Shown here piece by piece: positions 45,290-53,142 of a stretch of DNA of 54,027 nt. Both the position numbers and the translations under genes were made by a program. The notes beneath the pieces were generated by a model. It made no database searches, was not told the origin of the DNA, and was given only the letters and a program-made list of their open reading frames with translations. Where the stretch lies: assembly GCA_029262895.1 (NCBI GenBank), contig JAJCYM010000044.1, forward strand, positions 1-54,027, in the 5' to 3' direction. Positions within the stretch are counted from its first letter, which is position 1. Every line of letters starts with the position of its first letter. Origin of the DNA: Roseivirga sp. (GTDB lineage Bacteria > Bacteroidota > Bacteroidia > Cytophagales > Cyclobacteriaceae).

Positions 45290-47827
45290 TTAGTCATCAT
45301 CATTGTCAAGTGCCTTATCGATTCTCTCGATGGCATCTTCCAAATGATATTTAGACATTCTATCCGATGTTCTTGGAATTGCAGCCTGAATGCTTCTTTT
45401 CAGCGCCTTCAGTTCTGCTCTAACCACTGGTCTGATATCAGATTGGCTAGCATCAATTCCAGGTCCGAAGAAAGCTCTGAACGCTGCAGGAAGTGGAGCC
45501 ATTTCTTGAGTTAGCAATAATTCCAATCGCTCAATATGTGCTCTTTGCAGATTCCTTCTGTAGGTATCGATTGTAGCACCTCTTCTCAGTTCAGTCCATA
45601 TTCCACCTCTCACATCTGTGAACAATTCCAAAATACCGTAGGCATTTGCTGAACCATTAAGCGTTTCGTTCTCAATCACTCTTCCCAATTTTCTCCACTC
45701 CAACAACGAATTGAGTGTTCTTGTTTGCATGGATCTCATCGATTCAACAGCTCCATAATCCTGGAGTCTGGAAAGAATCTCGTTGTCGAGTATCCATTTT
45801 GGAGTATTGAATAGATTGTCATTTACAAATTGTACCGCCTCTTTCTGCTTGGCTTTTGGAGCGAAAGTATAGACTGACCCTTCCTGGTCAGCATTCTTAT
45901 AATCTTCTTTTACTCCCCCAACATAACGGCCCACATGACCCATATATCTATTGAACTGGGATTGAACTTCTCCATACATCTCCTGCAACTCAGAATAATC
46001 TGACCCTTGAACATAAGTCCAACTTCTCAGGTTATTCATGATAACTTTAAGGTTTTTGATACCATACATGCTGGCTTTCATAGCATCGTCACCCAAATCT
46101 TCACTTTGAGCAGTATAATCATTTTGATTGCCCTGACGACCATACCTGTAGATGGCAGCACCATTTTTATCTTCGATCCACTTTCTTAAAGTTGGAAGCT
46201 CCTCTTCTGGAGAATTTGCATCTAAAATAGGTCTGTACCCCCAGGCAATGGAATACTTGTCATAGGTTCCAACATCTGGCATTAGTGCCACACCTACATC
46301 TTCCGGCTGCGCGATGTAATTAAAACGGGCATAATCCATGATAGAAGGAGCTGTTCCCATACGCTGGGTAAAGGATGCCGAGCGCAGAGAGTCAACAGGA
46401 TAGGCCACACTCGATCCAAAATTATGTGGTAAACCCAGGGTATGCCCTACTTCGTGAGAAGACACAAAACGGATTAATCTTGACATAACTGCATCATCAA
46501 ATTCCGGCATCTGAGATTGAGGATTGATTGCTGCAGTTTGAACGAAGAACCACCTCCTCAACAATGTCATTACGTTGTGGTACCAATTGATATCGCTTTC
46601 TAAAATCTCTCCAGAGCGAGGGTCACTTACGTGAGGTCCGTTGGCATTTGGAATTGGAGAAGCGAGGTACCTAACTGTAGAGTATCTAACATCTTCCGGG
46701 CTCCAATCTGGATCTTCTTCTTTAGTAGGTGCCTCCTTGGCAATAATGGCATCTTTAAAGCCAGCCTCCTCAAAGGCGACTTGCCAATCTTCAATACCAT
46801 CCTTAATGGCTTTCACCCATTTCTTAGGAGTAGCCCTGTCAATATAATAGACGATTTGTTTCTTTGGCACAACCAACTCACCTCGTCTGAATTTGGCCTT
46901 GTCTTCTTCTCTCACCTCTAGTCTCCACCTATCAAGGTATCTAACGGTTTTGGATTGCTGAGCACCAAGGCCATAATCAGTTGTTCCTCTGGCAAACCAT
47001 CCTACTCGTCTGTCTGCCAATCTTCTTTGCATAGGCTCTGCCGGCAAGAGGATCATAGAGTTACTCATTTCTACTGTAATGGAACCATCCGCCCTACTTG
47101 ATGGCGAATTGGAGGCCATATAAGTCTTTACATGTCTCAATTCTATGTTTTGAGGGTAACTGCTCACTCTGGAAGTATAGGATCTTTCAGCATCCAATCT
47201 AGTCACTCTGTATTGCGTTCTTCTGAATGCAGGCAATCCAAGCGGCTTAATATCTTTGGTCAACAGGGCCGATACGTCAATGACCACTCCTGCAGAGTCC
47301 TTAGACAAGGATTTTATCGGGAAAGAAGCCAAAATTGGTGCAAAGTTCGAGTTGTCAACCGCCTCACTTATTGGAAGTGAATCAGCTGCAGTAATAGTGT
47401 GCGAGATGATTCGCAAATGGATTTTCTTATCCACTTTGTCCCAGCGTAGGACCTGCGTATTGGTTTTACCTCCTCCAAAACCAATGCCTGAAGCAGTTTT
47501 GGCAATTCTGGTTACCATCAACATCTCTCTTCCTATAAGGCTATCGGAGATCTCGAAAAAGTATTTATCATCAATTTTGTGTACTGAGAAAAGCCCTTCA
47601 TCTGACACCGCATCTTTGGTGATTACTTTGTCATAAGGCTGAAGAGCCCCTTTTTTGGGTTTTGGTTTTGGTGTTGGCTTGGCTGCTGCTGCTGCATTAG
47701 CAGCTTCTTGCTTTTTCCGTTCTTTTCTGCTTTGAGCCTCACTGTCAAGGCTGGCGGATAATAGAAGGAAAAAAGTCAAAGAAAGCGTGAGGAGAAATCT
47801 CCCAGAATTAATCTTTCTAATTTTCAT
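45290..47827 (-). CDS. Secreted zinc-dependent metalloprotease (DUF5117/DUF5118 type)
   Basis: An 845-residue protein from the ATG at 47827 (a TTG three codons upstream is also open). Signal peptide to about residue 30. A low-complexity Ala/Lys/Pro linker (KPTPKPKPKKG) follows. The metzincin-type zinc motif HEVGHTLGLPHNF is at about 456-468 (HExxHxxGxxH), with a Met-turn-like SIMDYARFNY downstream. The flanking regions match the DUF5117/DUF5118 architecture found in Bacteroidota. The acidic C-terminus ends in DNDDD. Periplasmic or secreted; substrate unknown. Monocistronic and divergent from the flavoprotein gene. Confidence 0.92.
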   Translation of the reverse strand: MKIRKINSGRFLLTLSLTFFLLLSASLDSEAQSRKERKKQEAANAAAAAKPTPKPKPKKGALQPYDKVITKDAVSDEGLFSVHKIDDKYFFEISDSLIGREMLMVTRIAKTASGIGFGGGKTNTQVLRWDKVDKKIHLRIISHTITAADSLPISEAVDNSNFAPILASFPIKSLSKDSAGVVIDVSALLTKDIKPLGLPAFRRTQYRVTRLDAERSYTSRVSSYPQNIELRHVKTYMASNSPSSRADGSITVEMSNSMILLPAEPMQRRLADRRVGWFARGTTDYGLGAQQSKTVRYLDRWRLEVREEDKAKFRRGELVVPKKQIVYYIDRATPKKWVKAIKDGIEDWQVAFEEAGFKDAIIAKEAPTKEEDPDWSPEDVRYSTVRYLASPIPNANGPHVSDPRSGEILESDINWYHNVMTLLRRWFFVQTAAINPQSQMPEFDDAVMSRLIRFVSSHEVGHTLGLPHNFGSSVAYPVDSLRSASFTQRMGTAPSIMDYARFNYIAQPEDVGVALMPDVGTYDKYSIAWGYRPILDANSPEEELPTLRKWIEDKNGAAIYRYGRQGNQNDYTAQSEDLGDDAMKASMYGIKNLKVIMNNLRSWTYVQGSDYSELQEMYGEVQSQFNRYMGHVGRYVGGVKEDYKNADQEGSVYTFAPKAKQKEAVQFVNDNLFNTPKWILDNEILSRLQDYGAVESMRSMQTRTLNSLLEWRKLGRVIENETLNGSANAYGILELFTDVRGGIWTELRRGATIDTYRRNLQRAHIERLELLLTQEMAPLPAAFRAFFGPGIDASQSDIRPVVRAELKALKRSIQAAIPRTSDRMSKYHLEDAIERIDKALDNDDD

Positions 47828-47950
47828 GATAATCAATTATTAGGTTGGTTTGCTTGTTAATCTTTTTTGGGGAGGTAAACTTAGCGCAAAATTGGCAAGA
47901 GTTCTTTCAAATTATTTGAGTGGTAATCCAATGTTAACCATATCTGACTT

Positions 47951-49066
47951 GTGAAACAAATAGTCATTATAGGCGGTGGGCTGGCTGGCCTTGTAAATTC
48001 TATTCTACTAGCAAGAAATGGCATAGCCGTGACACTTTATGAAAAAAAGCAATACCCCTTTCACAAAGTCTGCGGAGAGTATGTTTCCAACGAGGTGGTT
48101 CCCTTTTTACAACGCGCAGGCCTATACCCCAATGGGGTTGAATTGCCAAAGATTTCTCAATTTCAGTTTACCTCGACTAAAGGCAAATCTTTGGAAATGG
48201 CCCTGGATCTGGGCGGTTTCGGGATAAGCAGATACCTATTGGATGATTTTCTAAAACAAAAGGCTTTGCAAGCAGGTGCCGAAATCAGGGAAAAAACATC
48301 AGTTAGTGATGTCTCTTTTCATCAAGACCACTTTCGAATCAAATTGTCAAATCAGGATGAGATTGCATGCAAATTGGTAATTGGTGCCTATGGCAAGCGA
48401 AGCACAATCGATCAAAAGATGAACAGGTCGTTTACTCGAAAACGCTCCCCTTTTATTGGTGTGAAATATCACATCAAAACGGATTTCGCAAAAGATAAAA
48501 TCGCATTACATAACTTCGAAAAAGGGTATTGCGGTATCAGTGCCATAGAAGATGAAAAATTCAACCTGTGCTATTTGGGCAGTAGGGACAAACTTCGCGA
48601 ACACGGAAGCATCCAGGCATATGAGGAGACAGTAGTAAAGCAAAATCCATTTTTGAGAGAAATCTTCAAGAACGCTGACTTCTTGTTTGATAAGCCAGAG
48701 GTGATCAATGAGTTCTCATTCAAAGCCAAAAGTCCGGTAGAAGATCATGTGTTGATGTCAGGTGATACGGCCGGATTGATCACTCCCTTGTGCGGTAACG
48801 GTATGGCCATGGCCATTCATTCTGCAGAAATATTGTCCGACATTGTCCTCAAAAATCATACTGAAGGAAACTTTGACCGTCAAGCTATTGAAGCCGAGTA
48901 TACTCAGAGATGGAACAAGACTTTTCGCCAGAGGCTTTGGGTGGGTAGAAAGACACAACTTTTGTTTGGCTCAAAAATGACCTCTGAGCTGGCAGTAAAC
49001 ACAATGCAAGCCGTTCCATTCATTGCGCGTGCCATTATGAAAGGGACGCATGGCAGTTCTTTTTAA
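47951..49066 (+). CDS. FAD-dependent oxidoreductase (geranylgeranyl-reductase / SrsC-like)
   Basis: A 371-residue protein with a GTG start. The N-terminal Rossmann motif is VIIGGGLAGLVNSILLARNG, and a Glu binds ribose in LYEKKQYPFHKVCGEYVS. The second FAD motif is LMSGDTAGLITPLCGNGMAM. The K-x-C-G-E segment is typical of geranylgeranyl-reductase-like flavoproteins and related hydroxylases. It is the left member of the UbiA / type III PKS / methyltransferase group. By analogy with the Streptomyces srsABC set (PKS, methyltransferase, FAD hydroxylase) it may oxidise a resorcinol-type lipid to a quinone, or reduce isoprenoid double bonds. Confidence 0.87.
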   Translation: MKQIVIIGGGLAGLVNSILLARNGIAVTLYEKKQYPFHKVCGEYVSNEVVPFLQRAGLYPNGVELPKISQFQFTSTKGKSLEMALDLGGFGISRYLLDDFLKQKALQAGAEIREKTSVSDVSFHQDHFRIKLSNQDEIACKLVIGAYGKRSTIDQKMNRSFTRKRSPFIGVKYHIKTDFAKDKIALHNFEKGYCGISAIEDEKFNLCYLGSRDKLREHGSIQAYEETVVKQNPFLREIFKNADFLFDKPEVINEFSFKAKSPVEDHVLMSGDTAGLITPLCGNGMAMAIHSAEILSDIVLKNHTEGNFDRQAIEAEYTQRWNKTFRQRLWVGRKTQLLFGSKMTSELAVNTMQAVPFIARAIMKGTHGSSF

Positions 49067-49089
49067 CCGGGATAATTAATTACCTGGTT
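49065..49089 (+). terminator. Hairpin after flavoprotein gene
   Basis: AACCGGG (49065-49071, overlapping the stop codon) pairs with CCTGGTT (49083-49089), allowing one mismatch, followed by TTC. Weak, because the T-run is short. Confidence 0.35.
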
Positions 49090-49111
49090 TTCAGAAAAAT
49101 AACAATTAGTA

Positions 49112-49250
49112 GTCATCCCGTCTTGCTTTCGCGAAGCTTCAGCGAAGCAAAGAGGGATCTTTTTCTGTAGTAAAAGTCAGATTTACTTATCAAACGTGAA
49201 AAGATTTCTCCGTCCCTAAACTCGGGACTACGAAATGACCCCAAGATGAC
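49112..49250. repeat. Composite intergenic repeat with GTCATC/GATGAC ends
   Basis: GTCATCCCGTCTTG starts the unit, and CAAGATGAC ends it in inverted orientation. Inside, GCTTTCGC...GCGAAGC forms a strong hairpin (49125-49148) and GTCCC...GGGAC a second (49212-49228). It fills the space between the convergent flavoprotein and UbiA genes and resembles the GTCAT-ended repeat at 29719. Confidence 0.65.
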
Positions 49251-49294
49251 GATTTTTAAAGTAAGGGAGACTTCTTTTTCCCAACTCAGGTTTT

Positions 49295-50194
49295 TTAGTA
49301 TTGACCAGCCACAGATAGAATATTGGTGGAGTGAAGAAAATAGTAAAGGAAAAATGCCGCCAGACAAGTCGCTGAAATGAAATTGAGCCGCATGGTGTTT
49401 TTGAAATTGGCATGCTCCTCAGACTTCCAGACCTTTAGAAACCACCATCCGAAGAAGACAACAATAGGAGCTGTTGCCATCAAAAAGACGTAGCCATACC
49501 CAACTTGGTCGTTCGACTGGAAGTAGAAAAAGAAAAGCAGGCTCGCCAAACCAAAAAATACTGCGGTGAAATAAAAAGTGCCCTTAATGCCGAGTTTGAT
49601 ACTTAAGGTAAAATCACCTCTTTTTTGGTCCTCCTCATGCTGATAAATCTGGGTCATAGGGTAAGAACCCCATAGAATAGCCGAGGACAATAAAGCAGGT
49701 TGCCAGACATGCGGTTTAAGGAGATTGGCCAAAGGAAAGTCATTTAACCCGAGGTAGACCGCTCCATAAACAAACGCACCTTGAAAAAAACCCGCAATGA
49801 ACCAGCTCAGGAATGCATATTTCTTAAGTCTGATGGCAGGATGGCTATAGGCTCGCGAAACCAGACTATAGATGAAGATCATTAAGGTAAACTGCCAGTT
49901 GGTTAAAAAGGCAGCCAGCCCAAGTGCAATGCTGTCAAAAACAAAGGCGAGGTAATAAAGTCCCTTGTTGACCGGTGGGGGGTTTTTCAATCCACCTATG
50001 CTCTTCTCATCCTTATCGAAATAGCTGTTATAGCCATTGCTGGCCGGATACAGAAAAATATGAAGGATAATAAAAATCAGCAGCAAACCTGACTCGCTTA
50101 GGTTCGGGCTCCCGCCAATCGCGAAAAGGTATACCGGCAAGAGGAAGTAAGAAAATGGGATTCTGAGATGTAACCAGCTTGACCTTGAAAGCAT
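49295..50194 (-). CDS. UbiA-family prenyltransferase
   Basis: A 299-residue polytopic membrane protein with eight to nine hydrophobic helices. The first Asp-rich motif is NGYNSYFDKDEKSIGG (about 53-68), which binds prenyl diphosphate via magnesium. The second motif region has YQHEEDQKRGDFTLSIKLG near residue 185. This fits UbiA enzymes that attach isoprenoid chains to aromatic acceptors. It is divergent from the type III PKS, with 52 bp between start codons, so a shared promoter region is likely. The acceptor is probably the PKS product, but menaquinone or another aromatic is possible. Confidence 0.9.
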   Translation of the reverse strand: MLSRSSWLHLRIPFSYFLLPVYLFAIGGSPNLSESGLLLIFIILHIFLYPASNGYNSYFDKDEKSIGGLKNPPPVNKGLYYLAFVFDSIALGLAAFLTNWQFTLMIFIYSLVSRAYSHPAIRLKKYAFLSWFIAGFFQGAFVYGAVYLGLNDFPLANLLKPHVWQPALLSSAILWGSYPMTQIYQHEEDQKRGDFTLSIKLGIKGTFYFTAVFFGLASLLFFFYFQSNDQVGYGYVFLMATAPIVVFFGWWFLKVWKSEEHANFKNTMRLNFISATCLAAFFLYYFLHSTNILSVAGQY

Positions 50195-50246
50195 TAATTT
50201 CTTTGGATGTCAGATCAATTTAGGATAAAAAAGGATAATATAGCAT

Positions 50247-51347
50247 GTGAGCCCATCCATTCTTGCCATTGGCACCGCAGTACCTGAAAATGCAATCAAG
50301 CAGCCAGACATTGCAGAGTTTATGGCTGCTGCGCATGGCCTCGATGCTCTTGAAAAACGGCAACTTAAAATTCTTTACCGGGCTACCGGTATAAGCCAAC
50401 GACATTCGGTGATTAGTGACTATTCCTCGGTCAATATGGAAGACTGGAAATTCTATCCTAAATCAAACGACCTTAAGCCCTTCCCGACAACCGAGGATAG
50501 AGGCAAACTGTACAGACAGCAAGCCTTGAAACTCTCAAGCAAGGCCATCGACAATTGTCTGGAGCAATGTGAGGTTGATACCTCGAGAGTCACACATTTA
50601 ATAACGGTCAGTTGCACGGGTATGTATGCGCCAGGACTGGATATTGACATCATCAATCATTATGGATTGAGCAAAAACATTGAGCGCACTGCCATTAATT
50701 TTATGGGTTGCTATGCAGCCATTACGGCTATAAAACATGCCAAAAGCATTTGTTCTAATAATGAAAAGTCAATTGTACTTGTCGTTTGTTTGGAGTTATG
50801 CACCATACATTTCCAAAACAAAAAAACTGACGACAACTTGTTGGCTAACTCCATCTTCAGTGATGGAGCAGGAGCTTTCCTCATGGGTTCTGAACCGGAG
50901 TATCAAGAAAAAGTCAGGTTAAAGCCCATCAAGTTCCACTCTGATTTACTACCAGAAGGTAGCGATGATATGGCCTGGAATATTGGCGACTTTGGTTATG
51001 AAATGAAGCTTTCTGCCTATGTCCCGGACCTGATTCAATCTGGAATTAAGTCATTAATCAGCAACCTCACTAACAATATTGAACGCAAACCTCAACATTT
51101 TGCGATCCACCCCGGAGGTAAGAAGATTTTAGAGGTTATAGAGAACGAATTGGAGATAAGCAGAGATCAAAACCTGGCGGCTCACGAAGTACTTCGCCAT
51201 TATGGTAATATGTCTTCGCCCACGCTGCTTTTTGTCTTAAAAAAATTACTTGGCCAGCTTTCTGATGAGCATAAAGGAGAAAATGTGCTTTCTCTTGCCT
51301 TTGGACCGGGGCTTACCTTAGAATCAATGCTGTTGGAAGTCTGTTAG
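50247..51347 (+). CDS. Type III polyketide synthase (chalcone/alkylresorcinol-synthase-like)
   Basis: A 366-residue protein with a GTG start; an out-of-frame ATG lies two bases upstream. The catalytic triad is intact: Cys155 in NFMGCYAAITAIKHAK, His288 in HFAIHPGGKK and Asn321 in LRHYGNMSSPT. The C-terminal gate is AFGPGLTLESMLL. These iterative, CoA-using enzymes build short aromatic polyketides such as resorcinols or pyrones. The starter unit cannot be read from sequence. Together with the UbiA, flavoprotein and methyltransferase genes it defines a likely biosynthetic cluster. Its stop overlaps the stop of the opposite-strand gene by four bases (TTAG). Confidence 0.95.
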   Translation: MSPSILAIGTAVPENAIKQPDIAEFMAAAHGLDALEKRQLKILYRATGISQRHSVISDYSSVNMEDWKFYPKSNDLKPFPTTEDRGKLYRQQALKLSSKAIDNCLEQCEVDTSRVTHLITVSCTGMYAPGLDIDIINHYGLSKNIERTAINFMGCYAAITAIKHAKSICSNNEKSIVLVVCLELCTIHFQNKKTDDNLLANSIFSDGAGAFLMGSEPEYQEKVRLKPIKFHSDLLPEGSDDMAWNIGDFGYEMKLSAYVPDLIQSGIKSLISNLTNNIERKPQHFAIHPGGKKILEVIENELEISRDQNLAAHEVLRHYGNMSSPTLLFVLKKLLGQLSDEHKGENVLSLAFGPGLTLESMLLEVC

Positions 51348-51784
51348 TCTGGTTTTCGAGCAGCAAAATTGTATCGAAAACGACCTGCATTTGGGTATTT
51401 ACTGAGGTGATATTGCTGCTTTCTCTTAAAAAAAGCCTCATTATCTTTCACAGAGAATATTCTGCCTTTCGGGCTCGCAAAGCGTTCAATCGTTGCGACA
51501 TAGGCGTCTACAAATGTCTCCCTATGATAGGTTGAATCATCTTTGGACAAAAAGATTATCGAGCCTAAAGAAAGACCCTTTTTAGGATACGAACGTTCAA
51601 AATCAAGCTTTGATTGTTCCTCTTCCGTTGGCAAAAAAAGCGCCCGATTAAATGGAATATATGCAAAGGGGTTTTTCTGTTCGGAGAGTACCTTGACGAT
51701 AAATTCCTCTGCACTCAGACGACCTTGTGCCTTGACCAGGCAAGGAAAAACTATCATAAGCGCTATGAAAACAGACTTTTTCAA
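51344..51784 (-). CDS. Small secreted protein of unknown function
   Basis: A 146-residue protein with a TTG start and a signal peptide (MKKSVFIALMIVFPCLVKAQ). The mature part is mixed alpha/beta and basic (FAYIPFNRALFLPTEEEQSK, ETFVDAYVATIERFASPKGR, KRKQQYHLSKYPNAGRFRYN). I do not recognise the family. It lies between the type III PKS and the methyltransferase on the opposite strand, overlapping the PKS stop by four bases. It could be unrelated to the pathway or a periplasmic accessory. Confidence 0.75.
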   Translation of the reverse strand: MKKSVFIALMIVFPCLVKAQGRLSAEEFIVKVLSEQKNPFAYIPFNRALFLPTEEEQSKLDFERSYPKKGLSLGSIIFLSKDDSTYHRETFVDAYVATIERFASPKGRIFSVKDNEAFFKRKQQYHLSKYPNAGRFRYNFAARKPD

Positions 51785-51856
51785 TTAATTGGTATTGATC
51801 ATAATTTAATCATTAAGTTCGATATGTCTTAATCATTGACTGCTTAACCACTCAGA

Positions 51857-52549
51857 TTGCTTAAAAATCGATCATACGAAGAAGAACTCATGGATGACCT
51901 AAATGCATCCGGGGAGATCATTAATCAGACTTTGAGAGAGCTGGAAATTATCAATCAAAGACTAGGGGGCAACCATGTAACGATCGATGGTCTAAACAAA
52001 CTGCTCAAAGAAAAATCTGCTCCTGTTCTGAGAATCGCAGACTTGGGCTGTGGTGGTGGAGACATGCTCAAACTTGTGGCCAATTGGGCACAAAAAGCAA
52101 AAATCCAATGTGAGTTAATGGGCTATGATGCCAATCCGCATATCATTGATTACGCAAGACAGAATTGCTCAGGCCATGGCGACATCTCCTTTGAGACTCA
52201 GGACATTTTTTCAGCTGAGTTCCAAGAGAATAAGTTTGACATTATACTGTGCACCCTGTTTACACATCATTTTAGTGAGGAAGCGTTGACCAAAATCTTT
52301 GCACAATTTAAAAGTCAGGCAAGGATTGGGGTGGTAATTAATGATTTACACAGGCACTGGTTAGCATATTCCTCAATTAAGTTGCTTACACAACTATTTT
52401 CGAAATCTGATATGGTCAAATATGACGGACCTCTCTCTGTCAAGCGTGCCTTCAAGAAAAAAGAGCTGATAAAAATTATGAGGGGCGCTGGAATTACCGA
52501 TTTCAGTTTGAAATGGATGTGGGCCTTTCGTTGGCAACTAATCTTCTAA
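51857..52549 (+). CDS. Class I SAM-dependent methyltransferase
   Basis: A 230-residue protein from the TTG at 51857 (LKNRSYEEELMDDL); an ATG at 51890 (MDDLNASGEIINQTLREL) is the alternative. Motif I is LRIADLGCGGGDMLKLVANW, motif II has MGYDANPHIIDYAR, and motif post I is FDIILCTLFTHHF. It is of the small-molecule type. Beside a type III PKS and flavoprotein it parallels srsB, which methylates alkylresorcinols. O- versus C-methylation cannot be told from sequence. Its stop overlaps the nitroreductase stop by four bases. Confidence 0.9.
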   Translation: MLKNRSYEEELMDDLNASGEIINQTLRELEIINQRLGGNHVTIDGLNKLLKEKSAPVLRIADLGCGGGDMLKLVANWAQKAKIQCELMGYDANPHIIDYARQNCSGHGDISFETQDIFSAEFQENKFDIILCTLFTHHFSEEALTKIFAQFKSQARIGVVINDLHRHWLAYSSIKLLTQLFSKSDMVKYDGPLSVKRAFKKKELIKIMRGAGITDFSLKWMWAFRWQLIF

Positions 52550-53142
52550 TCCTCCACCCAGGTCACTTTATCTGCGATCGGCCCTCTCCTGCTTTTGGGC
52601 CATTTCTCAAGGTTTGGTTTGCCCACGTTCAAAAATCCGAGCAGTTTATCTTGCGAACCAAGGCCGAAAAATTCCCTGGCTTCCTCCTTAAAAGTTATGC
52701 CACCTGTGCCCCAATAACATCCTATTCCATAGGCCGAGGCGGTCAAATACATATTCTGAACAGCCGCGGCAACAGCGGCAACCTCTTCCACCTCGGGTAC
52801 GCTTTCGTTGGGGTCCCGTTTCATTCCAATGGCAATGATATGAGAGGAAAGCAAAGGCTTAGTAGCCAACTTCTCAAATTTGGTTTGCTCAAAAGTCCCT
52901 GCTTCGAGTGATAGCTCCTTGTAAAGTTCCGATTGAAATTTAGCCAGCTTCTTCAAGCCCTCACCCTTGAACACGACAAAACGCCAGGGCTCAGTGAAAC
53001 GATGAGTCGGTGCCCAATTGGCATTTTCCAACATTTGAATTATGATGGCATCATCAACCTCTTCACCGGAATACATTTTCGGATAAATAGACCTGCGTTC
53101 ACGAATCAATCGATTCACTTCATCTGTGTTGAATTCTTTCAT
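52546..53142 (-). CDS. Nitroreductase-family flavoprotein
   Basis: A 198-residue protein. FMN-binding Arg motif near the start (LIRERRSIYPKMYSG), then LENANWAPTHRFTEPWRFVV and the C-terminal GFLNVGKPN, typical of the NfsA/YdjA-type nitroreductase fold; active as a dimer. It uses NAD(P)H and reduces nitro compounds, quinones or flavins. The ATG at 53142 overlaps the receptor stop by one base (TAATG), so its translation is coupled to that of the TonB-dependent receptor. A role in reducing an imported ligand is possible. Confidence 0.92.
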   Translation of the reverse strand: MKEFNTDEVNRLIRERRSIYPKMYSGEEVDDAIIIQMLENANWAPTHRFTEPWRFVVFKGEGLKKLAKFQSELYKELSLEAGTFEQTKFEKLATKPLLSSHIIAIGMKRDPNESVPEVEEVAAVAAAVQNMYLTASAYGIGCYWGTGGITFKEEAREFFGLGSQDKLLGFLNVGKPNLEKWPKSRRGPIADKVTWVED

